DNA of 64,000 nucleotides from Lentisalinibacter sp964427415 (GTDB lineage Bacteria; Pseudomonadota; Gammaproteobacteria; Steroidobacterales; Woeseiaceae): NCBI GenBank assembly GCA_964427415.1, contig CAYRUH010000004.1:1-64000 (forward strand), written 5' to 3'. This document shows positions 15,012-24,293 of this stretch, piece by piece. The stretch's first letter is position 1. Each line of letters starts with the position of its first letter. Both the position numbers and the translations under genes were made by a program. The notes under the pieces were generated by a model, which worked only from the letters and a program-made list of their open reading frames with translations, was not told the DNA's origin and did not search any database.

Positions 15012-18000
15012 ATGGCCTCTCGCTATGCCGAGCTGCACGCCGTCAGCAATTTTACTTTCCTGCGCGGCGCCTCCCATCCGGAAGAACTGGTGGAGCGGGC
15101 CGATGTGCTGGGCTATACCGCACTGGCTCTCACCGACGAGTGCTCGGTGGCCGGCGTGGTGCGTGCCCACGGCGCGGCCCGCGGCCGGAGCCTCGAACTC
15201 ATTGTCGGCGCTGAATTCCGGCTTGCCGACGGGCCGGCGCTGGTGGCGCTCGCCGCCAGCCGCCGCGGCTATGCCCGGCTGTGCCGGCTCATCACCCGGG
15301 GCAGGCGTAACGCGGAGAAGGGCGCCTACCGGCTGCACCGGGAAGACCTGGAAGACGGCCTGCCGGACTGCCTGGTGCTGTGGCTGCCGGGGCGGGATCT
15401 CGCGGGCAGCGGTCATGGCGACTGGTTCGCCGGGCTGTTCCCCGGCCGCTGCTGGATCGCCGCGGAACTCGCCGCCGACGGGCTGGACCGGCCCCGGCTG
15501 GATGGCCTGCACCGGCTCGCCCGGCGTACCGGTCTGCCGCTGGTCGCGGCAGGCGACGTGCATATGCATCGACGCGGCCGCCGGGCGCTGCAGGATACCC
15601 TAACGGCCATCCGCCTGAAGGTACCCGTGGCCGAAGCGGGGTTCGCCCTGCATCCCAACGGCGAGCGCCACCTGCGCTCGCGCCCGTGGCTCGACGAGCT
15701 CTATCCCCCGGCGCTGCTCAGCGAGACGATCACCGTGGCGCAGCGCATCGACTTCTCCCTGGACGAACTCGCCTACGAGTATCCGCGGGAACTGGTGCCG
15801 GCGGGCCACACCGCCGCGAGCTGGCTCGCCCACCTGACGGAAGAGGGCATGGTCCGGCGCTGGCCCCACGGCGCCCCGCGCAAAGTGCGTGATCTGGTGC
15901 AGCACGAACTCGCGCTGATTGCCGAACTGGCTTACGAGCCTTATTTCCTGACCGTGCACGACATCGTGGCCTGGGCGCGGTCCCGGGGCATCCTCTGTCA
16001 GGGCCGCGGCTCGGCCGCCAACTCCGCGGTCTGTTTCTGCCTCGGCATCACCGAGGTGGACCCGGAACGGATGTCCACGCTGGTGGAGCGCTTCATCTCG
16101 AAAGAGCGGGATGAGCCGCCGGACATCGACGTGGACTTCGAGCACGAGCGCCGCGAGGAGGTGATCCAGTACATCTACGCGAAGTACGGCCGGTCGCATG
16201 CCGCGCTGGCGGCCACGGTCATCACCTACCGGCCGAGGAGCGCGATGCGCGACGTGGGCAAGGCGCTCGGGCTCTCCTCGCTGCAGACCGATCGGCTGGC
16301 GCGCGCGATGCAGTGGTGGGACGGCAGCCAAGTCGATCCCGAGCGGGTCCGCGAGGCCGGCCTCGATCCGGACAGCCCGGTCATGCGCCGGCTGCTCACG
16401 CTGGTGTGCGAAATCATCGGCTTTCCCCGCCATTTGTCCCAGCACGTCGGCGGCTTCGTCATCTCGGACGGCCCGCTGGAAGAGCTCGTGCCGGTGGAGA
16501 ACGCGGCCATGGAGGGACGCACCGTCATCCAGTGGGAAAAGGACGACCTGGAGGAACTGGGACTGCTTAAGGTGGACGTGCTCGGTCTCGGCATGCTGAC
16601 GGCGATCCGCCGCTGCTTCGACCTCGTGCGCGGCTTCGACGGCCGGGAGCTGGATCTGGCCGGCGTGCCGGCGGAGGACCCGGCGGTCTACGACATGATC
16701 TCGGCCGCGGACACCATGGGCGTGTTCCAGATCGAGTCCCGCGCCCAGATGGCGATGCTGCCGCGCCTGCGTCCGCGCTGCTATTACGACCTGGTCATCG
16801 AGGTGGCCATCATCCGCCCCGGGCCCATTCAGGGCGACATGGTGCACCCGTATCTGCGCCGGCGCAGCGGCGAAGAGGCGGTGAGCTACCCCAGCGGGGA
16901 GGTCCGGGCGGTGCTGGAGCGCACCCTCGGCGTGCCCATCTTTCAGGAGCAGGTGATGGAACTGGCGGTGGTGGCGGCGGGTTTCACGCCCGGCGAGGCG
17001 GACCGGCTGCGCCGGGCGATGGCCGCCTGGAAGCGCCGCGGCGGGCTCGGCCCCTTCGAGGACAAGCTGAAGGAAGGCATGCGGGCGCGGGGCTACAGTG
17101 AGCATTTCGCCGAACAGATCTTCAACCAGATACAGGGCTTTGGCGAGTACGGCTTCCCCGAGTCCCATTCGGCGAGTTTCGCGCTGCTGGTCTACGTCTC
17201 CGCCTGGCTGAAATGCCACGAGCCGGCGGCCTTCCTGTGTGCGCTGCTGAACAGCCAGCCCATGGGTTTCTATGCGCCGTCCCAGCTGGTGCAGGACGCC
17301 GTGCGCCACGGCGTGGAAGTGCGCCCGGTGGACGTGAATGCGAGCCGGGAGGAATCCTCGCTGGAGCGGCGCGACGACGGCAGGCCCGTCGTGCGTCTGG
17401 GGTTCGACCGGGTCAAGGGGCTCACCGCGGCTGCGGCGCGGTCGCTGGTGGCGGCGCGGGACAACGGCGGCGGGTACGGCTCGGTGCAGGACCTCGCCGA
17501 GCGGGCGGGCCTGGATCGCGCTGCCCTGTCGGCCTTGGCCGCGGCCGGCGCGCTGGCCACCCTCGCAGGGCATCGCTTCCGCGCCCGCTGGGACGTGGCC
17601 GGGGTGGAGGCGCCGCAGGGGCTGTTCCGGTCGATGACCCGCTACGAGGCATTGCCGCTCCTGGTCCGGCCGGCGGAGGGGCAGGACGTGCGCGCCGACT
17701 ACGAGAGTCTCGGACTGACCCTCGGACGCCATCCCATGGCGCTGCTCAGGGAGCGTTTCCGCCGTCGGCGTTACATCACGGCGGAGGAGCTGCCGGCGGC
17801 CGGACATGGCGCGCGGGTACGGGTGGCCGGGCTGGTGGTAACGCGGCAGCGGCCGGGGAGTGCGAGCGGGGTCACGTTCGTCACCCTCGAGGACGAGACC
17901 GGTCAGCTCAATCTGGTGGTGTGGAAGGCGACCGCCGAGGCGCAGCGGCTTGCGCTGCTATCGGCGCGGCTGATGGGGGTGGAGGGCGAGGTGCAGATAG

Positions 18001-18092
18001 AGGGGGAGGTGATCCATGTCATCGCAAGAAAGCTGACGGAGCACAACGGTCTGCTGGGGGATCTGGCGGTGCGCTCGCGGGACTTCCACTGA
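15012..18092 (+). CDS. dnaE2: Error-prone DNA polymerase DnaE2
   Basis: This 1026-residue C-family polymerase is the catalytic part of the ImuA-ImuB-DnaE2 translesion mutasome. It has an N-terminal PHP domain (ELHAVSNFTFLRGASHPEEL), the palm with PDIDVDFEHERREEVIQYIY (catalytic aspartates), thumb/fingers (LGLLKVDVLGLGMLTAI; VAIIRPGPIQGDMVHPYLRRR), HhH and a C-terminal OB domain (FVTLEDETGQLNLVVWK). Length and the absence of the long DnaE1 C-terminus identify DnaE2 rather than the replicative subunit. The start ATG at 15012 lies one base after the imuB stop; an open frame continues upstream inside imuB but is shadow. Confidence 0.96.
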   Translation: MASRYAELHAVSNFTFLRGASHPEELVERADVLGYTALALTDECSVAGVVRAHGAARGRSLELIVGAEFRLADGPALVALAASRRGYARLCRLITRGRRNAEKGAYRLHREDLEDGLPDCLVLWLPGRDLAGSGHGDWFAGLFPGRCWIAAELAADGLDRPRLDGLHRLARRTGLPLVAAGDVHMHRRGRRALQDTLTAIRLKVPVAEAGFALHPNGERHLRSRPWLDELYPPALLSETITVAQRIDFSLDELAYEYPRELVPAGHTAASWLAHLTEEGMVRRWPHGAPRKVRDLVQHELALIAELAYEPYFLTVHDIVAWARSRGILCQGRGSAANSAVCFCLGITEVDPERMSTLVERFISKERDEPPDIDVDFEHERREEVIQYIYAKYGRSHAALAATVITYRPRSAMRDVGKALGLSSLQTDRLARAMQWWDGSQVDPERVREAGLDPDSPVMRRLLTLVCEIIGFPRHLSQHVGGFVISDGPLEELVPVENAAMEGRTVIQWEKDDLEELGLLKVDVLGLGMLTAIRRCFDLVRGFDGRELDLAGVPAEDPAVYDMISAADTMGVFQIESRAQMAMLPRLRPRCYYDLVIEVAIIRPGPIQGDMVHPYLRRRSGEEAVSYPSGEVRAVLERTLGVPIFQEQVMELAVVAAGFTPGEADRLRRAMAAWKRRGGLGPFEDKLKEGMRARGYSEHFAEQIFNQIQGFGEYGFPESHSASFALLVYVSAWLKCHEPAAFLCALLNSQPMGFYAPSQLVQDAVRHGVEVRPVDVNASREESSLERRDDGRPVVRLGFDRVKGLTAAAARSLVAARDNGGGYGSVQDLAERAGLDRAALSALAAAGALATLAGHRFRARWDVAGVEAPQGLFRSMTRYEALPLLVRPAEGQDVRADYESLGLTLGRHPMALLRERFRRRRYITAEELPAAGHGARVRVAGLVVTRQRPGSASGVTFVTLEDETGQLNLVVWKATAEAQRLALLSARLMGVEGEVQIEGEVIHVIARKLTEHNGLLGDLAVRSRDFH

Positions 18093-18121
18093 CCGGCGTG
18101 GCCGTCATAGCCACTTGCGTG

Positions 18122-18415
18122 TCAGTCGTCGAAGTCCCAGTCGTCCATGTCGCGCAGGGCACGTTCGAAGCGCTTCTGTTCCATCAGTTCCTCCAGCCGG
18201 CGACGTGCCGCGAAGCTGCCGCTGCCGCCGGACTGCGAGCCCTCGATCTCCGCCACCAGCTGCTCGACATTGATCTCGACAGATAACTCTCCGACGTTAT
18301 CGTCTTCGCTATCGTCTTCTGCGGACAGATCCGCACCCTCCATATCCTCATCCTCGAAGTCGTCGTCCACGTCGAGTGGATCTTCCCGTTCCAACTGCGT
18401 CAACGTCTCGTCCAT
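18122..18415 (-). CDS. Small acidic conserved-looking protein, function unknown
   Basis: This 97-residue protein is not recognised. The N-terminal 45 residues are extremely acidic (DDDFEDEDMEG, EDDSEDDNVGE). A middle segment LSVEINVEQLVAEIE looks like an amphipathic helix, and the C-terminal part RRRLEELMEQKRFERALRDMDDWDFDD is a charged helix ending in an acidic tail. It is probably cytoplasmic and partly disordered. It has third-position GC and an amino-acid pattern consistent with real coding. It stands alone, convergent with dnaE2 and downstream of gspF with a 142-base gap. Confidence 0.65.
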   Translation of the reverse strand: MDETLTQLEREDPLDVDDDFEDEDMEGADLSAEDDSEDDNVGELSVEINVEQLVAEIEGSQSGGSGSFAARRRLEELMEQKRFERALRDMDDWDFDD

Positions 18416-18557
18416 GGGAGCGCCCCCGCGCCGGCTCGTGTCAGAGAGTTTATGTCACGCCCGGCGCATGTATATCCCGAATGAGGGTGCCAGCGCAACA
18501 GGGTGGGCCACAGTTTTTACAAAACTCGTAAGTTTCTGTATTTATGTGGGAATTCAG

Positions 18558-19772
18558 CTACTGAATGAGATTGTTTATCTGGAAGATCGGCAGCAGGATG
18601 GCCAGCACAATGGTCAGCACGACGCCGCCCATGAAGACGATCAGCAGCGGCTCCATGATCCCCATCATGGTCGTGATGAGCCCGTCCATCTCGCGCTCCT
18701 GGTTGTCGGCGGCGCGGCCGAGCATCTGTTCCAGCTGACCGCTGGACTCGCCGCTGGAGATGAGGTGGATGGTCATGGGCGGGAACAGGCGGCTCGCGGC
18801 CAGCGAGCGGGAGATGGCGCCGCCCTCGCGCACCCGGAGCGAGGCTTCCTGTACCGCCTCGCGCATCGGCACGTTCATGATCACCTCGGCGGAGATCTTC
18901 AGCGCCTCCAGTACGGGTACGCCGCTGCCGGCGAGGATGCTCAGCGTGCGGGTGAAACGCGCGGTGTTAACGCCCCGGGTGATGCGGCCGATGAGAGGCA
19001 GACCCAGCAGAAGGCGGTGATAGCGTCGGCGGGGGCCCTCGAGCTTAAGCAATCGCCAGATACCGAAGGCGACGGCGACGATTGCGGCGATGAGCAGCCA
19101 CCACCACTCCCTGAGGAAGTCGCTGATGCCGATCAGCAGGCGGGTGAGGATGGGCAGCTCGGCGCCGGTGGTCTCGAATACGCCGACCACCTGGGGCACC
19201 ACGTAGGAGAGCATGAAGGCGATGATGCCGAGCGACATCAGTACGAGCACGATGGGATAGACCAGCGCGTTGGTGATCCGCTGGCGCAGCGCCTGGCGGG
19301 TCTCCGTATAGTCGGCCAGCCGCTCGAGCACGGCATCCAGATGACCGGACTGTTCGCCCGCCGAGACCGTGGCACGGTAGATTTCAGGGAATGCCTGCGG
19401 GAACTCCTCCAGTCCGTCGGCGAGCGTGTGGCCCTCCATGACCCGGGCGCGCACCCCCAGCAGGATGCTCTGGGTGCGCGGCTTCTCCGTCTGCTGGGCC
19501 ACGGCCTGCAGGGTCTCCTCCAGCGGCATGCCGGAGTTGACCAGGGTGGCGAGCTGGCGGGTGACGAGCGCGAGTTCCGTGGCGGAGAAACCGCGGCGCA
19601 GCCCCACGGAGAACTGGCGCGCGGATTCCTTCTCGGCCACCTCGGAGACCTCGAGGGGCACCAGCGAGCGCTCGCGCAGGAGCTGGCGGACCTGGCGGGC
19701 GGTGTCACCCTCCAGTACCCCTTTCTTTTCCTTGCCGCCGCTGTCGAGCGCGACGTATTCGAATGCTCCCAC
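18558..19772 (-). CDS. gspF: Type II secretion system inner-membrane protein GspF
   Basis: This 404-residue polytopic platform protein starts MGAFEYVALDSGGKEKKGVLEGDTARQVRQLLRER, the T2SF start. It contains two GspF cytoplasmic repeats (ALVTRQLATLVNSGMPLEETL; ARFTRTLSILAGSGVPVLEALKISAEV) and three membrane segments (about 168-190, 220-245 and 370-395, the last with LLIVFMGGVVLTIVLAILLPIF). It interacts with the GspE ATPase and GspL. It is last in the operon gspC-D-E-F and 20 bases after gspE; gspG-N do not follow. Confidence 0.96.
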   Translation of the reverse strand: MGAFEYVALDSGGKEKKGVLEGDTARQVRQLLRERSLVPLEVSEVAEKESARQFSVGLRRGFSATELALVTRQLATLVNSGMPLEETLQAVAQQTEKPRTQSILLGVRARVMEGHTLADGLEEFPQAFPEIYRATVSAGEQSGHLDAVLERLADYTETRQALRQRITNALVYPIVLVLMSLGIIAFMLSYVVPQVVGVFETTGAELPILTRLLIGISDFLREWWWLLIAAIVAVAFGIWRLLKLEGPRRRYHRLLLGLPLIGRITRGVNTARFTRTLSILAGSGVPVLEALKISAEVIMNVPMREAVQEASLRVREGGAISRSLAASRLFPPMTIHLISSGESSGQLEQMLGRAADNQEREMDGLITTMMGIMEPLLIVFMGGVVLTIVLAILLPIFQINNLIQ

Positions 19773-19792
19773 GTGGCCGGTCCCGGACGGGT

Positions 19793-21331
19793 TCAGTCGG
19801 CCCGAGTGACCCGGAGTACCTCCTCCAGGGTGGTCACGCCGGAGAGGACCTTGGTGCGACCGTCGTCGCGGATGCTCGGGCTGAGGTTGCGGGCGTATTT
19901 CTCCAGCTCGTGCTCGCCGGCACCGTCGTGGATCATGGTGCGCATGTGATCGTCCACCGGCACCAGTTCGTAGATGCCGGTACGGCCGCGGAAACCGCCG
20001 TCCTCGACGTCGCCGGCCCGGTGGATGGTCGGCGGGTTATCCGGGTCGGCCTTCAGGACCCGGCATTCGTACTCCCGGGCCGTGTAGGGCACCTTGGTAT
20101 CGTCGTCCAGCACGCGCACCAGGCGCTGGGCCAGCACGCCGATGAGGCTGGAGGACAGCAGGAAGGGCTCCACGCCCATGTCCCGCAGACGGGTCACCGC
20201 ACCCACGGCCGTATTCGTGTGCAGGGTCGAGAGCACGAGGTGGCCGGTCAGCGACGCCTGCACGGCGATCTCGGCCGTCTCCAGGTCGCGGATCTCGCCG
20301 ACCATCACCACGTCCGGGTCCTGGCGCAGGATGGCGCGCAGGCCGCGGGCGAAAGTCATCTCCACTTTGGTATTCACCTGGGTCTGGCCGATACCGTCGA
20401 TGTAGTACTCGATTGGGTCTTCGACGGTCATGATGTTGCGGCTGTTGTCGTTGATGCGCTCCAGCGCCGCATACAGGGTAGTGGTCTTGCCCGAGCCGGT
20501 GGGGCCGGTGACCAGCAGGATGCCGTGGGGCTTGTGGATGAGTTCGTCCATGGTGCGCTGGGAGGCCTGGTCCATGCCCAGCGAATTGAGGTCCAGGCGT
20601 CCCGCCTGCTTGTCGAGCAGACGCAGCACCACCCGCTCGCCGTGTCCCGACGGGATCGTGGAGACGCGCACGTCGACCGCGCGCCCGGCGATGCGCAGCG
20701 AGATGCGACCGTCCTGGGGCAGGCGCTTCTCGGCGATGTCGAGCCGCGACATGACCTTGATGCGCGAAGTGATCAGAGGCGCCACCGCGCGCCGGGTTTC
20801 CAGTACCTCGCGCAGCACACCGTCCACGCGGAAGCGGATGACCAGCCGATTCTCGTAAGGTTCCACGTGGATGTCGGAGGCGTTCTCCTTGACCGCCTCG
20901 GTGAGTACCGCGTTGATCAGGCGGATGATGGGCGCGTCGTCGTCGCTCTCCAGCAGGTCGGAGGGCTCCGGCAGCTCCTGGGCCACCTGGAACAGGTTCG
21001 TATCGTCGCTCAGCCCCTCCATCATCTGCATGGCGTTGTTGCTGCCGCCCTCGTAGGCCTGTCTCAGCATGGCATCGAAGGCTTCCGCCGTAACCCGTGT
21101 GAGTTTCAGCGGCACGCCGGCATAGCGGCGCACCTCCGCGAGGCTGACCGGCGAGACGCCGACCCGACAGATCACATCGGCCCTGCCGTCAACGTAATCA
21201 CGGATCAGCACGCCATGGCGCTTGGCGAACGAGAAGGGCAGGCGCTTTTCCGGCAGAGCGCCGATCTTCGGCGGCTCCGTTGCAGGAGCCTCCTCGACGA
21301 GACTCAGCTCCGCGGTTTCCATCTCGCTCAT
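19793..21331 (-). CDS. gspE: Type II secretion ATPase GspE (cysteine-less variant)
   Basis: This 512-residue cytoplasmic secretion ATPase powers pseudopilus assembly. Walker A is GPTGSGKT (276-283), with the Asp box MTVEDPIEYYIDGIGQ, Walker B-type VMVGEIRDLETAEIA and the His box LVLSTLHTNTA. Family members carry a CxxC...CxxC zinc module after RLVRVL. Here the four positions read D409, T412, D441 and D444, and the flanking sequence is otherwise conserved (VPYTAREYECRVLKADPDNPPTIHRAG...GFRGRTGIYELV). The gene overlaps gspD by 4 bases. No frameshift is seen. Confidence 0.96.
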   Translation of the reverse strand: MSEMETAELSLVEEAPATEPPKIGALPEKRLPFSFAKRHGVLIRDYVDGRADVICRVGVSPVSLAEVRRYAGVPLKLTRVTAEAFDAMLRQAYEGGSNNAMQMMEGLSDDTNLFQVAQELPEPSDLLESDDDAPIIRLINAVLTEAVKENASDIHVEPYENRLVIRFRVDGVLREVLETRRAVAPLITSRIKVMSRLDIAEKRLPQDGRISLRIAGRAVDVRVSTIPSGHGERVVLRLLDKQAGRLDLNSLGMDQASQRTMDELIHKPHGILLVTGPTGSGKTTTLYAALERINDNSRNIMTVEDPIEYYIDGIGQTQVNTKVEMTFARGLRAILRQDPDVVMVGEIRDLETAEIAVQASLTGHLVLSTLHTNTAVGAVTRLRDMGVEPFLLSSSLIGVLAQRLVRVLDDDTKVPYTAREYECRVLKADPDNPPTIHRAGDVEDGGFRGRTGIYELVPVDDHMRTMIHDGAGEHELEKYARNLSPSIRDDGRTKVLSGVTTLEEVLRVTRAD

Positions 21332-23367
21332 TCCTCGGTGTCCTCCCCGGACATGATGTTACCCGGACGCTCGGCCGGCTCGCTCGGCTCGTAGGTCTCG
21401 AGCGGCGGCAGCGTCGGCCGCGACTTGCCGGGCATGAGGCGTATCCGGCCCTCTTCCTGCTGCAGCTCGCGCATGTACTGGTACTTCTCCTCGGTCGCCA
21501 TATGGGTCTGTTCCGGGTTCCTGAGGATGGTGGTCCGGATGAAGACCATCAGGTTGGCTTTCACCGTATTGGTCGACCGGGTGCGGAAGAGGTTTCCAAG
21601 CACCGGGATGCTGCCGAGCACGGGCACCCGCTGATCGCTCTCCCGGATGGTGTCGTCGATCAGGCCGCCCAGCACCAGGATGCCGCCGTTCTCCACGATC
21701 ACGGACGTGGAGATCTTGCGCTCCTGGGTCACCAGGTCCACGGCGCCGGTGGCGCCCTGGGCGATACTGGAGATCTCCTGGTTGATCTTCAGCACGATGG
21801 ATTCGCCCTCGCTGATCTGGGGCGTAATCTCGAGTTTGGTGCCGACACTCTCCCGGTTGATGGTCTGGAACGGGTTCACGGCGCCGGTGGCGGCGCCCGT
21901 GTTTGTGAACTGGCCGGTGAGGAACGGCACCTCCTGACCCACCTCGATGGAGGCCTCCTCATTGTCCATGGTCACGATGGTCGGCGTCGAGATGATGTTG
22001 GTGTCGGCGTCGCCCTGCAGGGCGCGCAGCAGGGCGACGAAGCTGGTCCCGTTCTCCGAGATTCGGCCTACGCCCAGCGTGATGCCGCTGCCGATGCCGC
22101 CGAGCGCGTTGCCGGCGTCCTCGACGCCGCCTGCAGCGGCTCCCGCCAGCCCGAGCAGGTTCACGCCCGAGGAGGGGAAATTCTGGATGCCGATGGCATT
22201 GTTGTCGGTGCTCCCGTCCACGGCCCATTCCACGCCGAGTTCGGCGGACTTGTCCGCCGTGATCTCCACGATGATGGCCTCCACCAGCACCTGCGCCCGG
22301 CGGATGTCCAGCTTGTCGATCACTGCCATGACCGAGCGCATCGTCTTGGGCGGGGCAGTGACGATCAGCGCATTGGTGAACTCGTCGGCCCAGATTTGAA
22401 CCGGACCGGTACCGGCGGGACCGCCGCCTCCCTGTGCCCCGGCCTGACCAGCCTGGCCGCCGGCCCCGGCGCCGGTGAACTGGCTCTGCAGCTTGGAGGA
22501 GAGTTCTTCGGCGTTGGAGTAGCGCAGATATCGCACCCGTGTATTGCCGCCATCTTCCAGCGGCGTGTCGAGGTGTGCGATGAGGGTGCGCATCTTCAGG
22601 CGCTGGTTCTTCTCGCCGCTGATAAGCACGCTGTTGGTGCGATCGTCAGCGACCAGTCCGATCTGGCTTGCGCCCTCGGTGCGCTGGGCCTGTGCAAGGG
22701 AGGTCAGCACGCGCACCAGGTCACCGGCGGTGGCGTGCTCGAGGGGCACGACCTCGATATCATCGTCGCCGGCCTGGTCGATGCGCCCGATGATGCGCAG
22801 CAGCCGCCGCACATTGGCCGCGCGGTCGGAGATGATCAGCATGTTCGATGGCGGATGCGCCGCCAGGTGACCGTACTGGGGGATGAGCGGGCGCAGTATC
22901 GGCACCAGCTGGGCGGAGGCGATGTTCTGTACCTCGATGACCTGGGTGACGATGTCGTCGTTGGCGGCGTCCCCGGCGTAGGTCTCGGCACCGGGTATCT
23001 GGCGGGCGTTGGCATCCGGCAGGATCTTCACCACGTTGCCGCTCTGCACCGCGACGAAGCCGTAGACATCCAGGATGGAGAGGAAGGTCTCGTAGAACGC
23101 ATCGGCCGACATCGGCGTGGACGACAGCATGGTGACCTGCGCCTTGACCCGCGGGTCGACGATGAAGTTGCGGCCTGTGACGTCGCTCACCGCCTCGATG
23201 ATCTGGCGGATGTCGGCGTCCTTGTAATTGGGCGTGATCGTTGCATTCTGCGCCATGGCCAGCCCGCATGCTGCCAGCGCAGCTGCCGCGAAGGATGCGC
23301 GCAACAGTGCCGTGAGGGAGTTGCAGTTGTGGCTGTTCTCGTTATGCATGTTCTCTGCCGTCTTCAT
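21328..23367 (-). CDS. gspD: Type II secretion secretin GspD
   Basis: This 679-residue outer-membrane secretin forms the T2SS exit channel. The signal region is about residues 20-40 (LLRASFAAAALAACGLAMAQ). N0-N3 periplasmic domains begin NATITPNYKDADIRQIIEAVSDVTGRNFIVDPRVKAQVTM, with the GNVVKI, NMLIISDRAANV and NSVLISGEKNQRL repeats. The secretin core shows VPFLTGQFTNTG and GIVVEN-like SVIVENGGILVLGGLIDD, then PVLGSIPVLGNLFRTRS. A Gly/Ala/Gln-rich linker (GAGAGGQAGQAGAQGGGG) lies between N2 and N3. It overlaps gspC and gspE by 4 bases on each side. Confidence 0.97.
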   Translation of the reverse strand: MKTAENMHNENSHNCNSLTALLRASFAAAALAACGLAMAQNATITPNYKDADIRQIIEAVSDVTGRNFIVDPRVKAQVTMLSSTPMSADAFYETFLSILDVYGFVAVQSGNVVKILPDANARQIPGAETYAGDAANDDIVTQVIEVQNIASAQLVPILRPLIPQYGHLAAHPPSNMLIISDRAANVRRLLRIIGRIDQAGDDDIEVVPLEHATAGDLVRVLTSLAQAQRTEGASQIGLVADDRTNSVLISGEKNQRLKMRTLIAHLDTPLEDGGNTRVRYLRYSNAEELSSKLQSQFTGAGAGGQAGQAGAQGGGGPAGTGPVQIWADEFTNALIVTAPPKTMRSVMAVIDKLDIRRAQVLVEAIIVEITADKSAELGVEWAVDGSTDNNAIGIQNFPSSGVNLLGLAGAAAGGVEDAGNALGGIGSGITLGVGRISENGTSFVALLRALQGDADTNIISTPTIVTMDNEEASIEVGQEVPFLTGQFTNTGAATGAVNPFQTINRESVGTKLEITPQISEGESIVLKINQEISSIAQGATGAVDLVTQERKISTSVIVENGGILVLGGLIDDTIRESDQRVPVLGSIPVLGNLFRTRSTNTVKANLMVFIRTTILRNPEQTHMATEEKYQYMRELQQEEGRIRLMPGKSRPTLPPLETYEPSEPAERPGNIMSGEDTEE

Positions 23368-24293
23368 CTGCTTCCTTCATCGCCCAGCTCCAGCTGGCTG
23401 GTGCTGAGCGTGAGCTGTTCGGACTGACCGTTGCGTTCCACAGTCACCGTGATCTGGGTGGCGTCGCCGAGGGTCCGGAATACCTCCATGCCGGTCCGGG
23501 GATCGTTCATGGGTGTGCCGTTGATGGCGGTCACCAGGTCGCCGGGCCGCAGGCCGAGGGCGCCGAAGCTTTTGCGGTCCCGGCCGGGATACACCCGATA
23601 GCCGCGCTGCTGGCCGTCGGCGAAATAGGGTTGCGGGCGGATGACGTCCATGAGTTGGACGGCGTTGTCCGTGATCATCTGCTGCACGCTGGTCTGGCGT
23701 GCAGCAGCCGCCACGCGCGCGGAACTCGTCTGCTGGCTGCGGCTGACCGTCTGACCCTCGGCTTCGCGGGGCAGCTTAAGCGCCTCCAGCGTGCCCGCAC
23801 GATTCAGGATAACCCGGTCAGCGTAGACGGCATGCAGCGTGGCCCCTCCGGGGATGCTGTCGCGGATGGAATAAACCTTCTCGTCACCGCGGCTGTCGGC
23901 GATGATGGCCAGCGAGTAGGCCGGATCGTCGGCGGCCACCGTGCCTTTCAGCGTCAGACTCAGGCGGGTCTCGGGCGCATCGTCTATCTCGGACTGGACG
24001 GGCGCGGGCGCATCTGCGGAGGCTTCGCCGAACAGGTGGGCATTGACGATGCCGCTTACGTCGATGCCGCTGACACGGTTGCCGGAGGCCGATGGGGGAG
24101 CGGAGGCCGGCGGCGGCGCCACCCCGCCTTCCTCGCCGGCGGGGATGAGCATCCAGATCATGGAGGCGAGTTGCCAGCCGATGGCAATGACCAGGGCGAG
24201 CGCGACCCATCGGGGCAGCTGCCGGCCGGCAGCCGACACCGCGTCCGAAGGGCTCATGCTCTTCAGCTCTGCCAGTTTCATTTCCGCATTCAT
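23364..24293 (-). CDS. gspC: Type II secretion protein GspC
   Basis: This 309-residue inner-membrane clamp protein links GspD to the inner platform. It has one membrane segment (about 29-50, WVALALVIAIGWQLASMIW), an HR domain (RLSLTLKGTVAADDPAYSLAIIADSRGDEKVYSIRDSIPGGATLHAVYADRVILNRAG), and a C-terminal PDZ-type domain (YRVYPGRDRKSFGALGLRPGDLVTAINGTPMNDP). The PDZ (rather than coiled-coil) C-terminus is common in many GspC proteins. It is first gene of the gspCDEF operon; a 296-base region with no gene separates it from divergent clpS. Confidence 0.93.
   Translation of the reverse strand: MNAEMKLAELKSMSPSDAVSAAGRQLPRWVALALVIAIGWQLASMIWMLIPAGEEGGVAPPPASAPPSASGNRVSGIDVSGIVNAHLFGEASADAPAPVQSEIDDAPETRLSLTLKGTVAADDPAYSLAIIADSRGDEKVYSIRDSIPGGATLHAVYADRVILNRAGTLEALKLPREAEGQTVSRSQQTSSARVAAAARQTSVQQMITDNAVQLMDVIRPQPYFADGQQRGYRVYPGRDRKSFGALGLRPGDLVTAINGTPMNDPRTGMEVFRTLGDATQITVTVERNGQSEQLTLSTSQLELGDEGSR

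Noticed and set aside
15600..17807. A 735-codon open frame antisense to dnaE2, and similar long antisense frames over sucA, gspE, gspD and mscK
   Set aside because: These are mirror frames of conserved genes with His/Arg/Gly-rich, non-conserved products; they are shadows of GC-rich coding DNA.
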